Assembly: GCA_965240325.2 (NCBI GenBank) | Contig: OZ251245.1 | Span: forward strand, 62,001-126,000 | Source: Rebecca billardiae RCC1528 | Taxonomy: Eukaryota; Haptophyta | Reading direction: 5' to 3' | DNA length: 64,000 bases | Shown here: piece by piece, positions 30,721 through 41,100 of the stretch | Layout: each line of letters begins with the position of its first letter | Position numbering within the stretch: position 1 is the stretch's first letter | Translations under genes and position numbers: made by a program | The notes under the pieces: generated by a model | What the model was told of the DNA's origin: nothing | The model's database searches: none | What the model saw: only the letters and a program-made list of their open reading frames with translations

Positions 30721-31461
30721 TCATCGGCGCCACTGGCGCGGGAGCAGCGCGTCGAGCGCGGCGTCGAGCCCCTCCGCCACCTCCGACGAGCGCGGGTCCT
30801 CGCTCTTCTCCGGCACCGCCTTCGGGTCCAGCTCCCCGCTGAGCACGCCCGCCGTCACGCGCGCGGCCAGCCCGTACATGCCGAGCGAGGTGACGCCCGA
30901 CACGCCGGCAAACATGGAGGTGAGGCCGACGACGAGGGTGCGCACGACGGTGGCCGCGCGCGCGGCGATGTACACGTCGCTCGGCACCGGGTGCGCCGCG
31001 AACCACACCGCCAGCCACCCCGTCGCGTACCACGCGCCCGCCGCGAACGCCGAGTAGAGCACACCGCCACCGAACACAACGAGTGGCTCGACGCCGTTCA
31101 GGTCGACGGGGGTGAACTCGCTCTTCTTCGGGCGCGGGGGCAGCTTGGCGACGGACTCGTCGATGCGCTGCTGCAGCCGCTCGTTCACGCTGAGCGGCGC
31201 GCCGCCCTCCGCCGACGCGTCCGCGCGCGCCGCCGCGCGCTCGGCCGCGCCGCCGTCCGCCTCGGCCAGCGGGTCGTCAAACTGCGGCGGCACGTCGGCG
31301 TCGCGGACGAAGCGGACGCGCGGCACGTCGTCGTCGACGTCGACGGCGGCGAGCACGCGCGCGCCGCGCGGCGCGGCGGCGCGGCGCGCGCCCAGCTGCG
31401 GCGCCGCGCCGCCGCGCGGGAAGGCGAGGGCGCACAGGCACGTGGCGGTGGCCAGCAGCAT
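30721..31461 (-). CDS. Plastid-targeted DUF3082-like membrane protein
   Basis: Intronless, 246 residues from ATG 31461. The start MLLATATCLCALAFPRGGAA looks like a signal peptide with predicted cleavage ALA|FPRGG, and the following Arg/Ala-rich, acid-poor stretch fits a transit peptide. A Phe at +1 is the import mark of plastids derived from red algae (haptophytes, heterokonts, cryptophytes). The mature part is soluble to about residue 145 (PPRPKKSEFTPVDLNGVEPL). Three hydrophobic spans follow: VVFGGGVLYSAFAAGAWYAT, PVPSDVYIAARAATVVRTLV and LTSMFAGVSGVTSLGMYGLA, matching the cyanobacterial/chloroplast DUF3082 pattern. A thylakoid or envelope location is expected; no function is known. The frame upstream has only a GTG at 31548. 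Confidence 0.7.
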   Translation of the reverse strand: MLLATATCLCALAFPRGGAAPQLGARRAAAPRGARVLAAVDVDDDVPRVRFVRDADVPPQFDDPLAEADGGAAERAAARADASAEGGAPLSVNERLQQRIDESVAKLPPRPKKSEFTPVDLNGVEPLVVFGGGVLYSAFAAGAWYATGWLAVWFAAHPVPSDVYIAARAATVVRTLVVGLTSMFAGVSGVTSLGMYGLAARVTAGVLSGELDPKAVPEKSEDPRSSEVAEGLDAALDALLPRQWRR

Positions 31462-31544
31462 GATTGGGCCCGTCCACACGCCCACCGCCGCAGCGCTCAC
31501 ACGCCGGACCGCTCGCGATCTGACTATCTGAGCAGTCGCCGGAC

Positions 31545-31565
31545 TCACGGTTCGAAACCGTGATC
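31545..31565. promoter_or_regulatory. Perfect inverted repeat in a divergent promoter
   Basis: TCACGGTT and AACCGTGA are separated by CGA, giving a 19-bp near-palindrome in the 171-bp gap between the DUF3082-like and golgin-like genes. It resembles a tRNA T-arm (CACGG-TTCGAAA-CCGTG), but no acceptor or anticodon arm fits around it. It may be a protein-binding site. Confidence 0.45.
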
Positions 31566-31632
31566 AAGTTCAAACAACTTGGCGGGCCGACGCCCAAGCA
31601 GCGCACGCGCAAAGCTCCATCGCCCGTGCCCG

Positions 31633-34017
31633 ATGCCCCGCGGCCGCCGCGAGAAGCAGCCGCTCGGCGCGGAGCCGAGCGCCGACGCGCCGCCCGCGCC
31701 GACGACGCCGCCCATGCCCCGCCGCGCCGTGCGCCCCGCCTCGCCGCCGTACCTCGCGCCCGGCCGCGCGTCGCCCGCCGCCGTCGTCGCCGTGGGCGTG
31801 TGCGCGCTCGCCGCCGCCGCCGCGTACGGCGTGCGCGGCCTCGGCGCGGCGCTGCCCGCGCTCGAGGCGCCCGCTGAGCCCGCCGTCACCGAAGTCCCTT
31901 TCTCGTCTATCTCTTCGCTCGCCGCCCTCTGGCGCGCCGAGCCGCTGCCGCACGTGCCGGAGACGGCGGCTGCGGCGGCTGCGGCGGCAGGGGCGGAGGC
32001 GGAGCCATCGGCCGCCTCGGCGCTTCTCGGCCGCTGGTGGGCGCCGGAGCCGCAGCCCGCCGACGGCGCGTCGAGCTCGACGTCGGAGCCTGCCGTGACG
32101 GAAGACGCCGCCGCGCCCACGCGCGCGTCCACCCTGGACGCGCTCTCGGCGTGGTGGTCCGCGCAGCCGACGCCTTCAGATGCTGCCGACACCGCCGCAG
32201 CCGCCGCCGAGCGCGAGGCCGAGGCAGCTGCCGCGGCGGCGGAGGCGCCGGTCGTGCTGCCCGCGTTCAGCGCGTGGTGGCACGACGCGCCAGGCCCCGA
32301 GGCGCAGCCCGCCGAGCCCCCCGTGCCCGTCCCCGCCGTCGGCGCGCCCGCGCCCGCCGCGGCAGCCGGCGGCGAGATTGGCGGCTCCCCGGCTGATGCA
32401 TCGACCGAGCGGCCGCCGAGCCTGCTGGGCAGTCGCGCGTCGCTCGTGCTGCGCGTGCTGCTCGTGCTCGCGCTCGGCGGCGCCGCGCTCTCGCCGCAGC
32501 GCGCGCCCTCGCGCATCGCGACGGCGCCGCCCACCGCGCCCCAGCCCGCCGCGCCGCCCGCTGCCGCCGACCCTCTCGCGACGCCGACGCCGACGCCGAC
32601 GCCGCTGACGCCGACGCGCGGCGGCGCGCTCGAGCTCGCGCTCGCGCCCGGCTCGCCGCCGTCGCTGCCGTCCGGCCCGATCGCGACGTCGGCGGTGAGC
32701 ACGCCGGCGTCGGCGGACAAGCGGCTCGCCGCACAGCGGCAGCACGCCGGCTGGCCCGCCACGCCGCGCGGGCTCTCCCAGGGTGGCCTCCCCCAGGCGC
32801 TGCGCGGCGCGCGCGGCACGCCGCCCGCCGACGCGGCTGCCGTACCGCCCGCCGCGGCCTCGCCTGGCGGCGGCGGCGGCGCACCGTCGCCATCCAAGGC
32901 CCTGGAGGCGCACGTGGCCGTGCTCACCGGCGCGCGGCGCGCGCGCGAGCCCGCGCCGCGCCACCCGCTGCGCGACGCCGCCACCAGCGCGGGCGCCGCT
33001 CCGCTGCTCTCGCATGGCACGCAGACGGCGCTGACGCTCGCCGACGCCTCGCGCGCGGAGGCGGAGGCCGAGGCGGCGCGCGCGGCGGCGGCGCGCGCGC
33101 GGAGCGCGGTGGACGCGACGCTGAGCGAGAAGGACGCCCTCGCGCGCGCGCTCGCCAGCGCGCGCGCCGAGGCCGACGCGCAGCGCTCGAGGCTCGACGG
33201 CGCCCTCTCCGCAGCCTCGCTCGCCTCCGCCGCGCGCGACGAGGCGTCGCTCAAGATGCTCGTGTGCCGCCGCGCGGTGTTGCGACTGCTCGAGTCCGGG
33301 GCGGGCGTGAAGGCGGACGAGCGGCAGACGCTGGTCTCCGTGATCGGCAAGTGCTTCGACTTCGACCAGGACGAGCTGAACAAGGCGCACACCGGCGCGG
33401 CCGCGTCGGCGCACGGCACCCCGCAGCAGCAGCAGCAGCAGCACGGCGGCACGCCCGCCAGCGCGGCCACGCCGCTCGCGCGGCACCACGCGCCGCCGAC
33501 GCACCCGCCGCCGGACGGCGCACACCCGCCGCACCCGCCGCAGCAGCAGCAGCACGGCTCGGCCGCGCGACCGGCCGGCGCGTCGTTCTGGACGCTCGCC
33601 TCCGGCCTCTTCTCGCCCACGCAGTCTGAGGACGGGCTGGCTGCCAAGCTGGGTTGGCTCTCGCCGGGGCGCGCGCTGCCGCCCTCGGCGGCGGCGCTCC
33701 CGCCCACGCCCGTGCCGCCGATGATGTCGCCGTCCGGCGCGCCGACGCGCGGGGCGGTGCAGCCGCCGAGCGCGTCGCCCGCCTCGCCCCCCGCGTCGCA
33801 CGTCAAGCAGCCGCCCCCCGCCCCGGCGGAGAGCCCAGTCGCCAAGCTCGCGCGCGCCTTCTCGCCGCGCTCCGGCCGGCCGCCCAGCCGGGAGAACGCG
33901 TCGCCCAACGCGAGCCGGCCGGCGAGCGGCGCGCTGGCGACGGCCGCGCGCCGCGCGAGCGGCGGCAGTGCGGCGAGCGGTGCGGTGCTCAGCGTGCGCG
34001 CGGCCGAGGCGCACTGA
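31633..34017 (+). CDS. Golgin-like coiled-coil protein with GRIP-like C-terminal domain
   Basis: Intronless, 794 residues from ATG 31633. Hydrophobic spans lie at about 48-67 (PAAVVAVGVCALAAAAAYGV) and 267-285 (ASLVLRVLLVLALGGAAL). Between them, four short repeats each carry a Trp pair or Leu-Trp before a Pro motif: LAALWRAEPLP, LLGRWWAPEPQP, LSAWWSAQPTP and FSAWWHDAPGP. An Ala/Glu/Arg coiled coil spans about 475-535 ([20 protein letters not shown]). At 539-580, LKMLVCRRAVLRLLESGAG and ERQTLVSVIGKCFDFDQDEL match the GRIP pattern (LK.v...L.fLe..., LlpVi...L.fs..E), which binds Arl1 on trans-Golgi membranes. The rest is disordered. A membrane-anchored golgin would be unusual, since most GRIP golgins are peripheral. 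Confidence 0.5.
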   Translation: MPRGRREKQPLGAEPSADAPPAPTTPPMPRRAVRPASPPYLAPGRASPAAVVAVGVCALAAAAAYGVRGLGAALPALEAPAEPAVTEVPFSSISSLAALWRAEPLPHVPETAAAAAAAAGAEAEPSAASALLGRWWAPEPQPADGASSSTSEPAVTEDAAAPTRASTLDALSAWWSAQPTPSDAADTAAAAAEREAEAAAAAAEAPVVLPAFSAWWHDAPGPEAQPAEPPVPVPAVGAPAPAAAAGGEIGGSPADASTERPPSLLGSRASLVLRVLLVLALGGAALSPQRAPSRIATAPPTAPQPAAPPAAADPLATPTPTPTPLTPTRGGALELALAPGSPPSLPSGPIATSAVSTPASADKRLAAQRQHAGWPATPRGLSQGGLPQALRGARGTPPADAAAVPPAAASPGGGGGAPSPSKALEAHVAVLTGARRAREPAPRHPLRDAATSAGAAPLLSHGTQTALTLADASRAEAEAEAARAAAARARSAVDATLSEKDALARALASARAEADAQRSRLDGALSAASLASAARDEASLKMLVCRRAVLRLLESGAGVKADERQTLVSVIGKCFDFDQDELNKAHTGAAASAHGTPQQQQQQHGGTPASAATPLARHHAPPTHPPPDGAHPPHPPQQQQHGSAARPAGASFWTLASGLFSPTQSEDGLAAKLGWLSPGRALPPSAAALPPTPVPPMMSPSGAPTRGAVQPPSASPASPPASHVKQPPPAPAESPVAKLARAFSPRSGRPPSRENASPNASRPASGALATAARRASGGSAASGAVLSVRAAEAH

Positions 34018-34993
34018 GCGCGCGGCGGCGTGTGGCGCGCCTGCTCGGCCGACCGACGCCGATGCGCCGCGTCGGGCGGCGCGCGCCTCTTCCTCCCTTC
34101 CAACCGCACTGCACCGTATCCGTGCCCGTGTCACATGGGGCTGACTTACTGAGAGTGATGTGCGACTTGTGAGTTGTGCGTGCCGCGCCCGAGTGAGCGG
34201 AGACCGCCGCGGCGCCGGGTCGGCCTGAGCGGAGGACTGGCGCTCACGGCCCGCGGCGATTCGGGCCTGATGAAGTGGCACCGCCGGCGGCGGCGCACCA
34301 GCTCCATCCGTTCCGCGCAGGATCCCGTTACGAATACGAGTTTACGACGACCGCCGGTTTACGGTAGTACTCGGTAGTTCGATCGTCACGTCACGTGGTC
34401 GCAGCGTACTGCGGTCTGCGCGCGCGCGTGCGCCGTATTGGCGTATACGTATCATCGATCGATATATATGCGTGGGGTTATTGGTACAATAACTGATGAT
34501 ATTGTCTAAGAGGACGACACGGACGCCAGGCGCCAGCGCGGAGCGCCGCTCATCAGCTCCATCGCCCTCTACCGGACCATGGCCTCAACGAGCTGCTCGG
34601 CCCGGACAAACAGTCCGTCCGGCATTTTCTGTTACCGGCCAAAGATCTCCGATCGCCATCATCGGCTTCTCGGGCTCTGCAGCCGTGGCGCGGGCATCCA
34701 GCCATGTCGCGTCCTGCGTCGCCGGCGGCTGCGGCTCGCACGCGGGTGGCGCGTCGCGTGCACCGACCAACATCTTTCGGCAACACGCACCGCGTCTCGT
34801 CGATGGCGAGCGGCATGCCCACCGCATCTGCTCACTGCTGCCGCTCGCCTTTGCATGCTGAGGACACGTAAATCCCACTGAGTAGGAACACAGGCAGCCG
34901 TCTCGGCATCGACATGCCAGGCGGCGTGCCCACCTTCGGCCAGCAGTTGGCGTCGGCGTTCGCGACGGGACGGCTATAGACATATATATATAT
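34018..34993. other. Intergenic, AT-rich patches, no gene seen
   Basis: The segment after the golgin-like gene has low-GC patches at 34320-34400 and 34440-34500 (CGATCGATATATATGCG, ATTGGTACAATAACTGATG). Near 34970-34993 a short (TA)n stretch CATATATATATATATG abuts the tandem duplication. No RNA or protein gene is supported. Confidence 0.45.
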
Positions 34994-36681
34994 GTCTAGC
35001 CACTCCGCCATGCCCGGCTCGTACTCAAGGCGTCGGGTACGAATGGACTCTGGAGCTGGATGGTCGCGGCGCGCGGCGTCGTGGAGTAGACAGACCACAA
35101 TGATCAATCATGGAACGATCAGGTTAGCTATGTTGGGATTTGAGCAACGAACGACAGCGGGCGCTGGCAGCGGCGTGGCGGTTGAGCTGCTGCCCGCGAG
35201 GTCGAGAGGGCTCTGGGCTGGCAGCGGCGTGGCGGTTGAGCTGCTGCCCGAGGTCGAGAGGGCGCCCGCGAGTCGTCAGTCACTGAGCAAGGTCGATTAA
35301 GGCTGATGGGTCGCTGACACTGCAGTGCTTCCATATTCGCCAGAGGCCGAGGGTGGGCGGGCGGGCAAACGTGAAACGATGAAGCGTGCGGGTTGACGCG
35401 ACAGCGGCGAGAGCAAGAGACCATATTGCATGAGGGGCGACGCGGCGAAGACAGTAGATGATGTCGTCGCGCCGCCGAACGATCAGGCGGGGAGCCGGGC
35501 CACACAGACAGCCAGCGACCTTACCGAGCAGAGGGGCTGCGGCGACTGCGGTGCACCTCCTGCCTGCAGCGGAGAGTGCACCCGGCAGTGCTCGATGCAG
35601 GCGATTCCCTTGCCCAGCTCGGCGCCTTCGTCGTGAGCAGCCCCATGGCGCCCCCGAGAGCGAAGCCTGATCGATCCGATGTGAGCGGTAACCAACCGAG
35701 CCCTGCAGGTGCGCCGCTGTGGGCCAGATTGGCAGCGCACCAGTAGGACTCCTGCGCGCGGCGGTGCGCACAGGACAACGCAGGAATGCCGTGCGAGCCG
35801 GATTCTTGGCGTCGCTCATAGACACTCAGTTATAGGTTCCCTATAACGCCACGTCTAGCCACTCCGCCATGCCCGGCTCGTACAAGGCGTCGGGTACGAA
35901 TGGACTCTGGAGCTGGATGGTCGCGGCGCGCGGCGTCGTGGAGTAGACAGACCACAGCAATGATCAATCATGGAACGATCAGGTTAGCGATGTTGGGATT
36001 TGAGCAACGAACGACAGCGGGCGCTGGCAGCGGCGTGGCGGTTGAGCTGCTGCCCGAGGTCGAGAGGGCGCCCGCGAGTCCCGTTTATAAGTTGGAGCGG
36101 GCGTCCAAGTAGTCGTTGATGAATCCCGTTTAGAAATAGAAGAGACGAGGACTGCGCGGCCGCGCGCGCACGATCGATCGCGACGCGCGGCGAGCAGACG
36201 TACGCGTCAGAGTGCGCCGCACCCGCGCGACGCACGGGCGCGAGGCGAGCGCGTATCTGAAACGATGAAGCGTGCGGGTTGACGCGACAGCGGCGAGAGC
36301 AAGAGACCATATTGCATGAGGGGCGACGCGGCGAAGACAGTAGATGATGTCGTCGCGCCGCCGAACGATCAGGCGGGGAGCCGGGCCACACAGACAGCCA
36401 GCGACCTTACCGAGCAGAGGGGCTGCGGCGACTGCGGTGCACCTCCTGCAGCGGAGAGTGCACCCGGCAGTGCCGTCGATGCAGGCGATTCCCTTGCCCA
36501 GCGCTCGGCGCCTTCGTCGTGAGCAGCCCCATGCCCATGGCGCCCCCGAGAGCGAGATTGGCAGCGCACCAGTAGGACTCCTGCGCGCGGCGGTGCGCAC
36601 AGGACAACGCAGGAATGCCGTGCGAGCCGGATTCTTGGCGTCGCTCATAGACACTCAGTTATAGGTCCCCTATACCGCCAC
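34994..36681. repeat. Tandem duplication of a ~0.85-kb non-coding unit
   Basis: Unit 1 is about 34994-35852 (859 bp) and unit 2 about 35853-36681 (829 bp). Both start GTCTAGCCACTCCGCCATGC and end CACTCAGTTATAGGTTCCCT or its near match. Long blocks are almost identical (for example the block from GAAACGATGAAGCGTGCGGG, at 35371 and 36260). They differ by indels: unit 1 has an internal repeat of GCTGGCAGCGGCGTGGCGGT (35163 and 35219), and unit 2 has a unique insert around 36080-36255. Both hold a similar minus-strand frame starting MSMSDAKNPARTAFLRCPVR, which lacks recognisable domains. The nature is unknown: a segmental duplication or a tandem mobile relic. Confidence 0.85.
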
Positions 36682-36919
36682 ATATATATATATAATATAT
36701 CGATATATATATATCAATATATATCGTCGATATATATATAGTGCAGCTAGTGGTACGAAGCGGCGGCCGAACCGCGCCGCGGCCCGGCCGGCCCGCGCCC
36801 GCCGACGCGGCGCCGGGCGGCGCCGGGCGCGCCGGCGGCAGCAGGCATCACTTTGATGACTTGATGATGCCGGGCGCCCAAACCGGTGCCCGCAACCGGT
36901 CTCGGTACCGTCGTACGTA
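36682..36919. other. AT-rich (TA)n patch and 3' flank
   Basis: Positions 36680-36742 are almost pure A/T with TATATA and CGATATATATATATCAATAT elements directly after the duplicated unit. Such a patch is striking in this genome. Positions 36743-36919 form the 3' flank of the next minus-strand gene. Confidence 0.6.
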
Positions 36920-37843
36920 CTACGACCGGGCGATGCTGACGTTATCGGTCGTCGATCCGACGTCGCCCCGGTTGGCGAGGGGACGCCGGGGCAGCGGGCA
37001 GTCCGCCATCGCGCGCGGCGGCGCCCCCGGCCCGGGGCAGCAGCTGGCGTACGCGGCGCAGCCCAGCGCCCACTCGCCCAGCGCGGAGGCGCGGTTTGTG
37101 TCGCTGCACTCGCCCTGCTGCGCGGCGCCGCGCAGGGGGGCCCAGCCGCACGGCGCGTCGTCGGGCGTGCCCGCGCACGTGGCGTTGTACGTGACGCCCG
37201 GCAGCGCCGTCGCGTACATCGGCGTGCCCGAGAAGGCGCACGCCTGCCACAGCGCGCGCTGGTTCCCGTAGTGCAGCGTGCCGAGCAAGCTGAGCAGCAG
37301 CGGCGGCGCGCCGGCGGCGGGCGTCTCGGCGACGGCGACCGAGCGCGCGTACTGGTCGTAGTAGCCGCCCATGCGCGCGAGGAGGTACTCCACCGGCCCG
37401 AGGTTCGCCACGGTGATCTGCTCGGTGTACAGCCCGACCACCTTGACGCCCAGCTCGCGCGCGCGCAGCACAAGGGCCGCGTGCTGCTCGGCGCACGGGT
37501 AGCCGTGGGTCGTGTTCAGGTACATGGCGACGAGCTCCGGCCTGGTGGCGGGCGGCGTGCGGTGGAAGAACTCCATGAAGAGCACCGCCGGCCGCGGGCG
37601 CAGCTCGCCGATCTCCGCCGCGAGCTGTGCGGAGATGGCGCACTCCTCGTGGTCCTCGCCCACAAACAGGCTGGGCGACTGCGCCCACGCGGCCTGCAGC
37701 GGGGAGCGGCGCGGGGCGGCGGCGGCGCCGGGCGCGGCCGCCAGGGCGGGGGTGCGGCTGACGCCGAGGAGCAGCGCGAGCGCGGCGGCCAGCGCGCCTG
37801 CCGCCATGAGGAAGAGGGCCGCGGACGGCCGCGCCGACGCCAT
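36920..37843 (-). CDS. Membrane-anchored ChaN/Tiki-superfamily-like protein (tentative)
   Basis: Intronless, 307 residues from ATG 37843. The N-terminus is a strong hydrophobic signal or anchor (ALFLMAAGALAAALALLLGV, about residues 9-28). The mature domain starts SLFVGEDHEECAISAQLAAE, where the GE.H pattern with a following helix resembles the ChaN/EreA/Tiki fold. VLFMEFFHRTPPATRPELVA supplies a conserved-looking E after a beta strand, and LGVKVVGLYTEQITVANL and LLSLLGTLHYGNQRALW follow. Cys pairs in the C-terminal third (CAGTPDDAPCGW; GCAAYASCCPG) fit an extracytosolic location. Family members bind haem or cleave substrates near metal; function here is unknown. Fold assignment is an inference from one motif. 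Confidence 0.45.
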   Translation of the reverse strand: MASARPSAALFLMAAGALAAALALLLGVSRTPALAAAPGAAAAPRRSPLQAAWAQSPSLFVGEDHEECAISAQLAAEIGELRPRPAVLFMEFFHRTPPATRPELVAMYLNTTHGYPCAEQHAALVLRARELGVKVVGLYTEQITVANLGPVEYLLARMGGYYDQYARSVAVAETPAAGAPPLLLSLLGTLHYGNQRALWQACAFSGTPMYATALPGVTYNATCAGTPDDAPCGWAPLRGAAQQGECSDTNRASALGEWALGCAAYASCCPGPGAPPRAMADCPLPRRPLANRGDVGSTTDNVSIARS

Positions 37844-38118
37844 CTTGAGGACCCGTCTTTCCTTGACAGCGAATGAAAAGCCGCCGAATAAAACGCGGAA
37901 AATGCATGCAATAGGATGGACGCGCGATCAATCATTGTCAGCGCCCAGCGCCAGCACTGGTTCGACCCGACTGTGCGGGCTGGCCCTCTCGAGCGCGCGA
38001 ATGCGATGCGATCCCGCGAAGCCACATTCTCTCGGAACTACTCCTGCGGGCTGATGCTGCGTGGCGACTACGGTTGGCGCTCCGCCAGTAGTGCTCGGCA
38101 TCAGTGACGACAGTAGCG

Positions 38119-41100
38119 TCAGTAGCCCCGGCCGCCACCGCAGCTGCTGATGCCGCCGTGCTGGTGTGCGCAGGCCCCGCCAGAGACGCTCGGGCGGCCG
38201 TCATCCTGCTCAATGCCGATGGCTCCGTCCGCACTGCCGCGGCGACTTCCCTCCACATCCGCGCCGTCGCCAGCGGCGACGGCGGGGTCGAGGCTGCTGC
38301 TGGGGCGACCACCGCCAACCGTGCCGCGCGACAGCCGCGCGCGCGCGCTCGGCGCCGCGGCGGCGGAGCGCTCCGGCGGCCGGAGCCGGCTGCTCTGGGG
38401 CGTGCTCCTCCGGAGGCTCATGCGCCGGCTGCTGGGCACGGAGGACGCCTCGGAGGCGGATGAGCTGGTGTAGGAGTCAGAGACGCTGGGCGACGCCTGT
38501 GACGCCTTGGCCCACGCCTCGCCGGCCGCGCCGTGCGACGCGACAGGGGTGATGCGCGCGCCGTTGCCGGCCGCGCGGACAACGGGGCTCAGGCCGCGAA
38601 GGCCGCCCGCGTAGCACGTGCGCGGCGCTGGGCGGAGCGGCGCCTCGGGCGCGGCAGCGCCCGGCACGCCGCCGCCAGAGGGGCCAGGGGCCGCCTCCGC
38701 GCCCGGTGGAACAGGCGATGCGCGCCCGGCAGCGGCCGCCAGCCCGCGCGCGGCGGCGGCGTGCGCTCTCGGCGGGTCCGGTCCGCGGCCCGGCTCAGGC
38801 GAGCAGCGCCGGCCCACCTTTTGCGACGCGCGCTCGGCCAGCAGCCGGCTCGGCTTGAAGAGCAGGACGCTGTCGGGCGAGCGGCTTGGCTGCCGCTGGG
38901 CGGGTGGCTCGTGCGCGCCGCCGCCAGCCGCGACACCGAGGCCAACCGTGGCGGCCCTGGGGCGCTCGAGCCGCTGAGGCTGCAGATGCGCCGCGCCCGC
39001 CGCGTCGCACGCGGCTGAGCTGCGCTCGCGGCTGAGCGCCGGCAAGCCGCTTGCGTTTGGCGATGGCAGCGGCGAGGTGCGCGGCCGGGAGACGCGCCCG
39101 CGCGCAGCCAGCGGCGCGCCGTCCCGCCTCGGCGTGATCGGCGTCGTCGGCGTCTCCCGGCGCGCGCCGAGGAAGGCGAACATGCCGCTGCCGTGTCGGC
39201 TCTGCCGCGCAGCCGGCGGCGCCGGCCGCGCGCGCCAGCTTGCGAGTGTGAGTGCGTGCAGCAGCGCCGCGCGCACCTCGGCGTTGAACGCGTCGAGGGC
39301 GGCGGCGCTGACCGCGTGGTGGCCCGCGCTCGGCGACGACGCGCCGGAGCGGAGGCTGGAGCCGCCGCCCGAGAAGGAGTCCTGCTGCTCGCCGCGCGCG
39401 CCGCTGTGCGCGCGCGCGCTCGTCGCGCCCGCGCGCTCGCTGCGCGCGCGGCCGCTGCTCAGCCGCTCGCGCAGCCCGTCGCTCAGCCGGCCCAGCGCGC
39501 GCCCGAGCTCGGCGCTGCGCAGCCGGCGGAAGCTGAAGCGGCCGTGGCCCAGAGGCGTCCACCGCGTGGCCGCGCCGAACGCCGCGCCGATCAGCTTGAA
39601 GATCGACGCGCGGTCGGACGCGACGCTCGCCCTGGCCGTGCGGCAGTCGAAGGACGAGAGCGTCTGGAGCACGCGCGCACCGTCGTGGTCGAGCGCGGCG
39701 AGGAAGGCGGCGAGCTCGGACGGCAGCGCGAGCTGCAGCTCGACGTGGCGGTGGAGGCGGCACTGCACCACCTCGTACAGGCACCACACGCGGCTCAGCG
39801 AGACCGCCGCGTCCCACGGGTCGAGCACGAGCACCATCCTGCCCACCTTGGCGATCACACTGCCAATGTGCCGGATGCCGGCCTGCACGTCGTGCTGCCG
39901 GATGGTCGCGAGGTCGAGCCAGAGGTACAGCCCGGACTCGTCGAGTCCGGTGGAGGCGGCGTGCAGCCGGACGGCGCTGAGCAGCTTGCGGAACGGGCAC
40001 GCCTGCGCGTGGCTCACGAAGAGCGTGGCGCGGCCGACCGCGCGCGTGCCGTCGGCGAGCACCAGCCCCTCGCCCGCCTCGGCGAGCGATTTGCCGCTCG
40101 ACTGCGTGAGCGCCGCCACCAGCCGGCCCACCTCTGCGGACGTCGTGTCCGCGCCGATGCTGTGCCGCTCGCACAGCTCCTCGAGGAAGCGGAGCTGCAC
40201 GCCGAGGAGGAGGTGGGCGAGCTCGGCCTCGGGAGGCTCGTCGTGCGCGTGGCCCATCGCGGCCAGCGCGCCGACCACGCGCGAGACGCGCCCGGGCAGC
40301 TGCGGGCGGCGAGCCGCGCGCGCGGCGCGCGCCGCGCGCGCAGCGCTCCCGCGCCGCGCCGCCACGGCCGCGTGCGCGCGCGCGAGCGCGTCGCTGGACT
40401 CGACGATCCGATGCGGTAGCCCCAAGCGGCTGGCGAGGAGAGTGCCCCACCCTGCTTCGGCCCCATCGCCGGCCGCGGCCACGGCCGCCGGCTGCGCTCC
40501 GGCCGACGCGCCGACGGCCGACTCGTCGCGCGTGCCGAGCAGCGCGCCGAGCGCGCGCGCCGCGCGCGTGCGGAGGCCCCGCGCCGGGCTGCAGCAGCCG
40601 ACGAAGGCGCTGATCTGGACGGTGGAGATGGCGTTGGCGAGCTCGGCGTGCGCCGAGAAGACGAGCACGCACGGCCACGCGCGCACGAACGCCCACGGGA
40701 ACGCCATGCCGACCGCGGCCTGCGCCAGGCACAGGATGAGCGTGAGCCTCACGCCCCACGAGAGCGCGCGCACGAGGAGCGCCGGCGCAGCGCCGAGCGC
40801 GCGGCGGACGAGGCGGTCGACTTGGCACGCGGCGGTGGTGACGACGAGCGGCGGGAGGCTGAGCGCGGCCAGCAGCACCAGCTGCGAGTTCACCCGCGGC
40901 GCCCGCTCGCCCAGCGCGCGGATCACCTCCGACGCGACGACGAGCGCGCCGAGCGCGAGCGCGGAAGCCCGCAGCGCGCGCCGGTAGCGCGGCAGCGTGA
41001 CGCGCATCGAGACCAGCCCGGCGTTGGCGGCGGCCTGCGCGGCGAAGGCGAGGAAGAGCGTGGTAGCGACGCTGCCCAGCAACGCCGGCACGAGCAGCAG

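Noticed and set aside
31544-31566. tRNA T-arm-like sequence CACGG-TTCGAAA-CCGTG
   Set aside because: No complementary acceptor stem, D arm or anticodon arm fits at the right spacing on either strand; it is kept only as an inverted repeat.
35280-35825. Minus-strand frame shared by both duplicated units (MSMSDAKNPARTAFLRCP)
   Set aside because: The copies diverge by frame-breaking indels and show no domain; conservation follows from the DNA duplication alone.
34994-36681. CRISPR array or satellite block
   Set aside because: Only two long units with internal indels exist; there are no short regular repeats with spacers.
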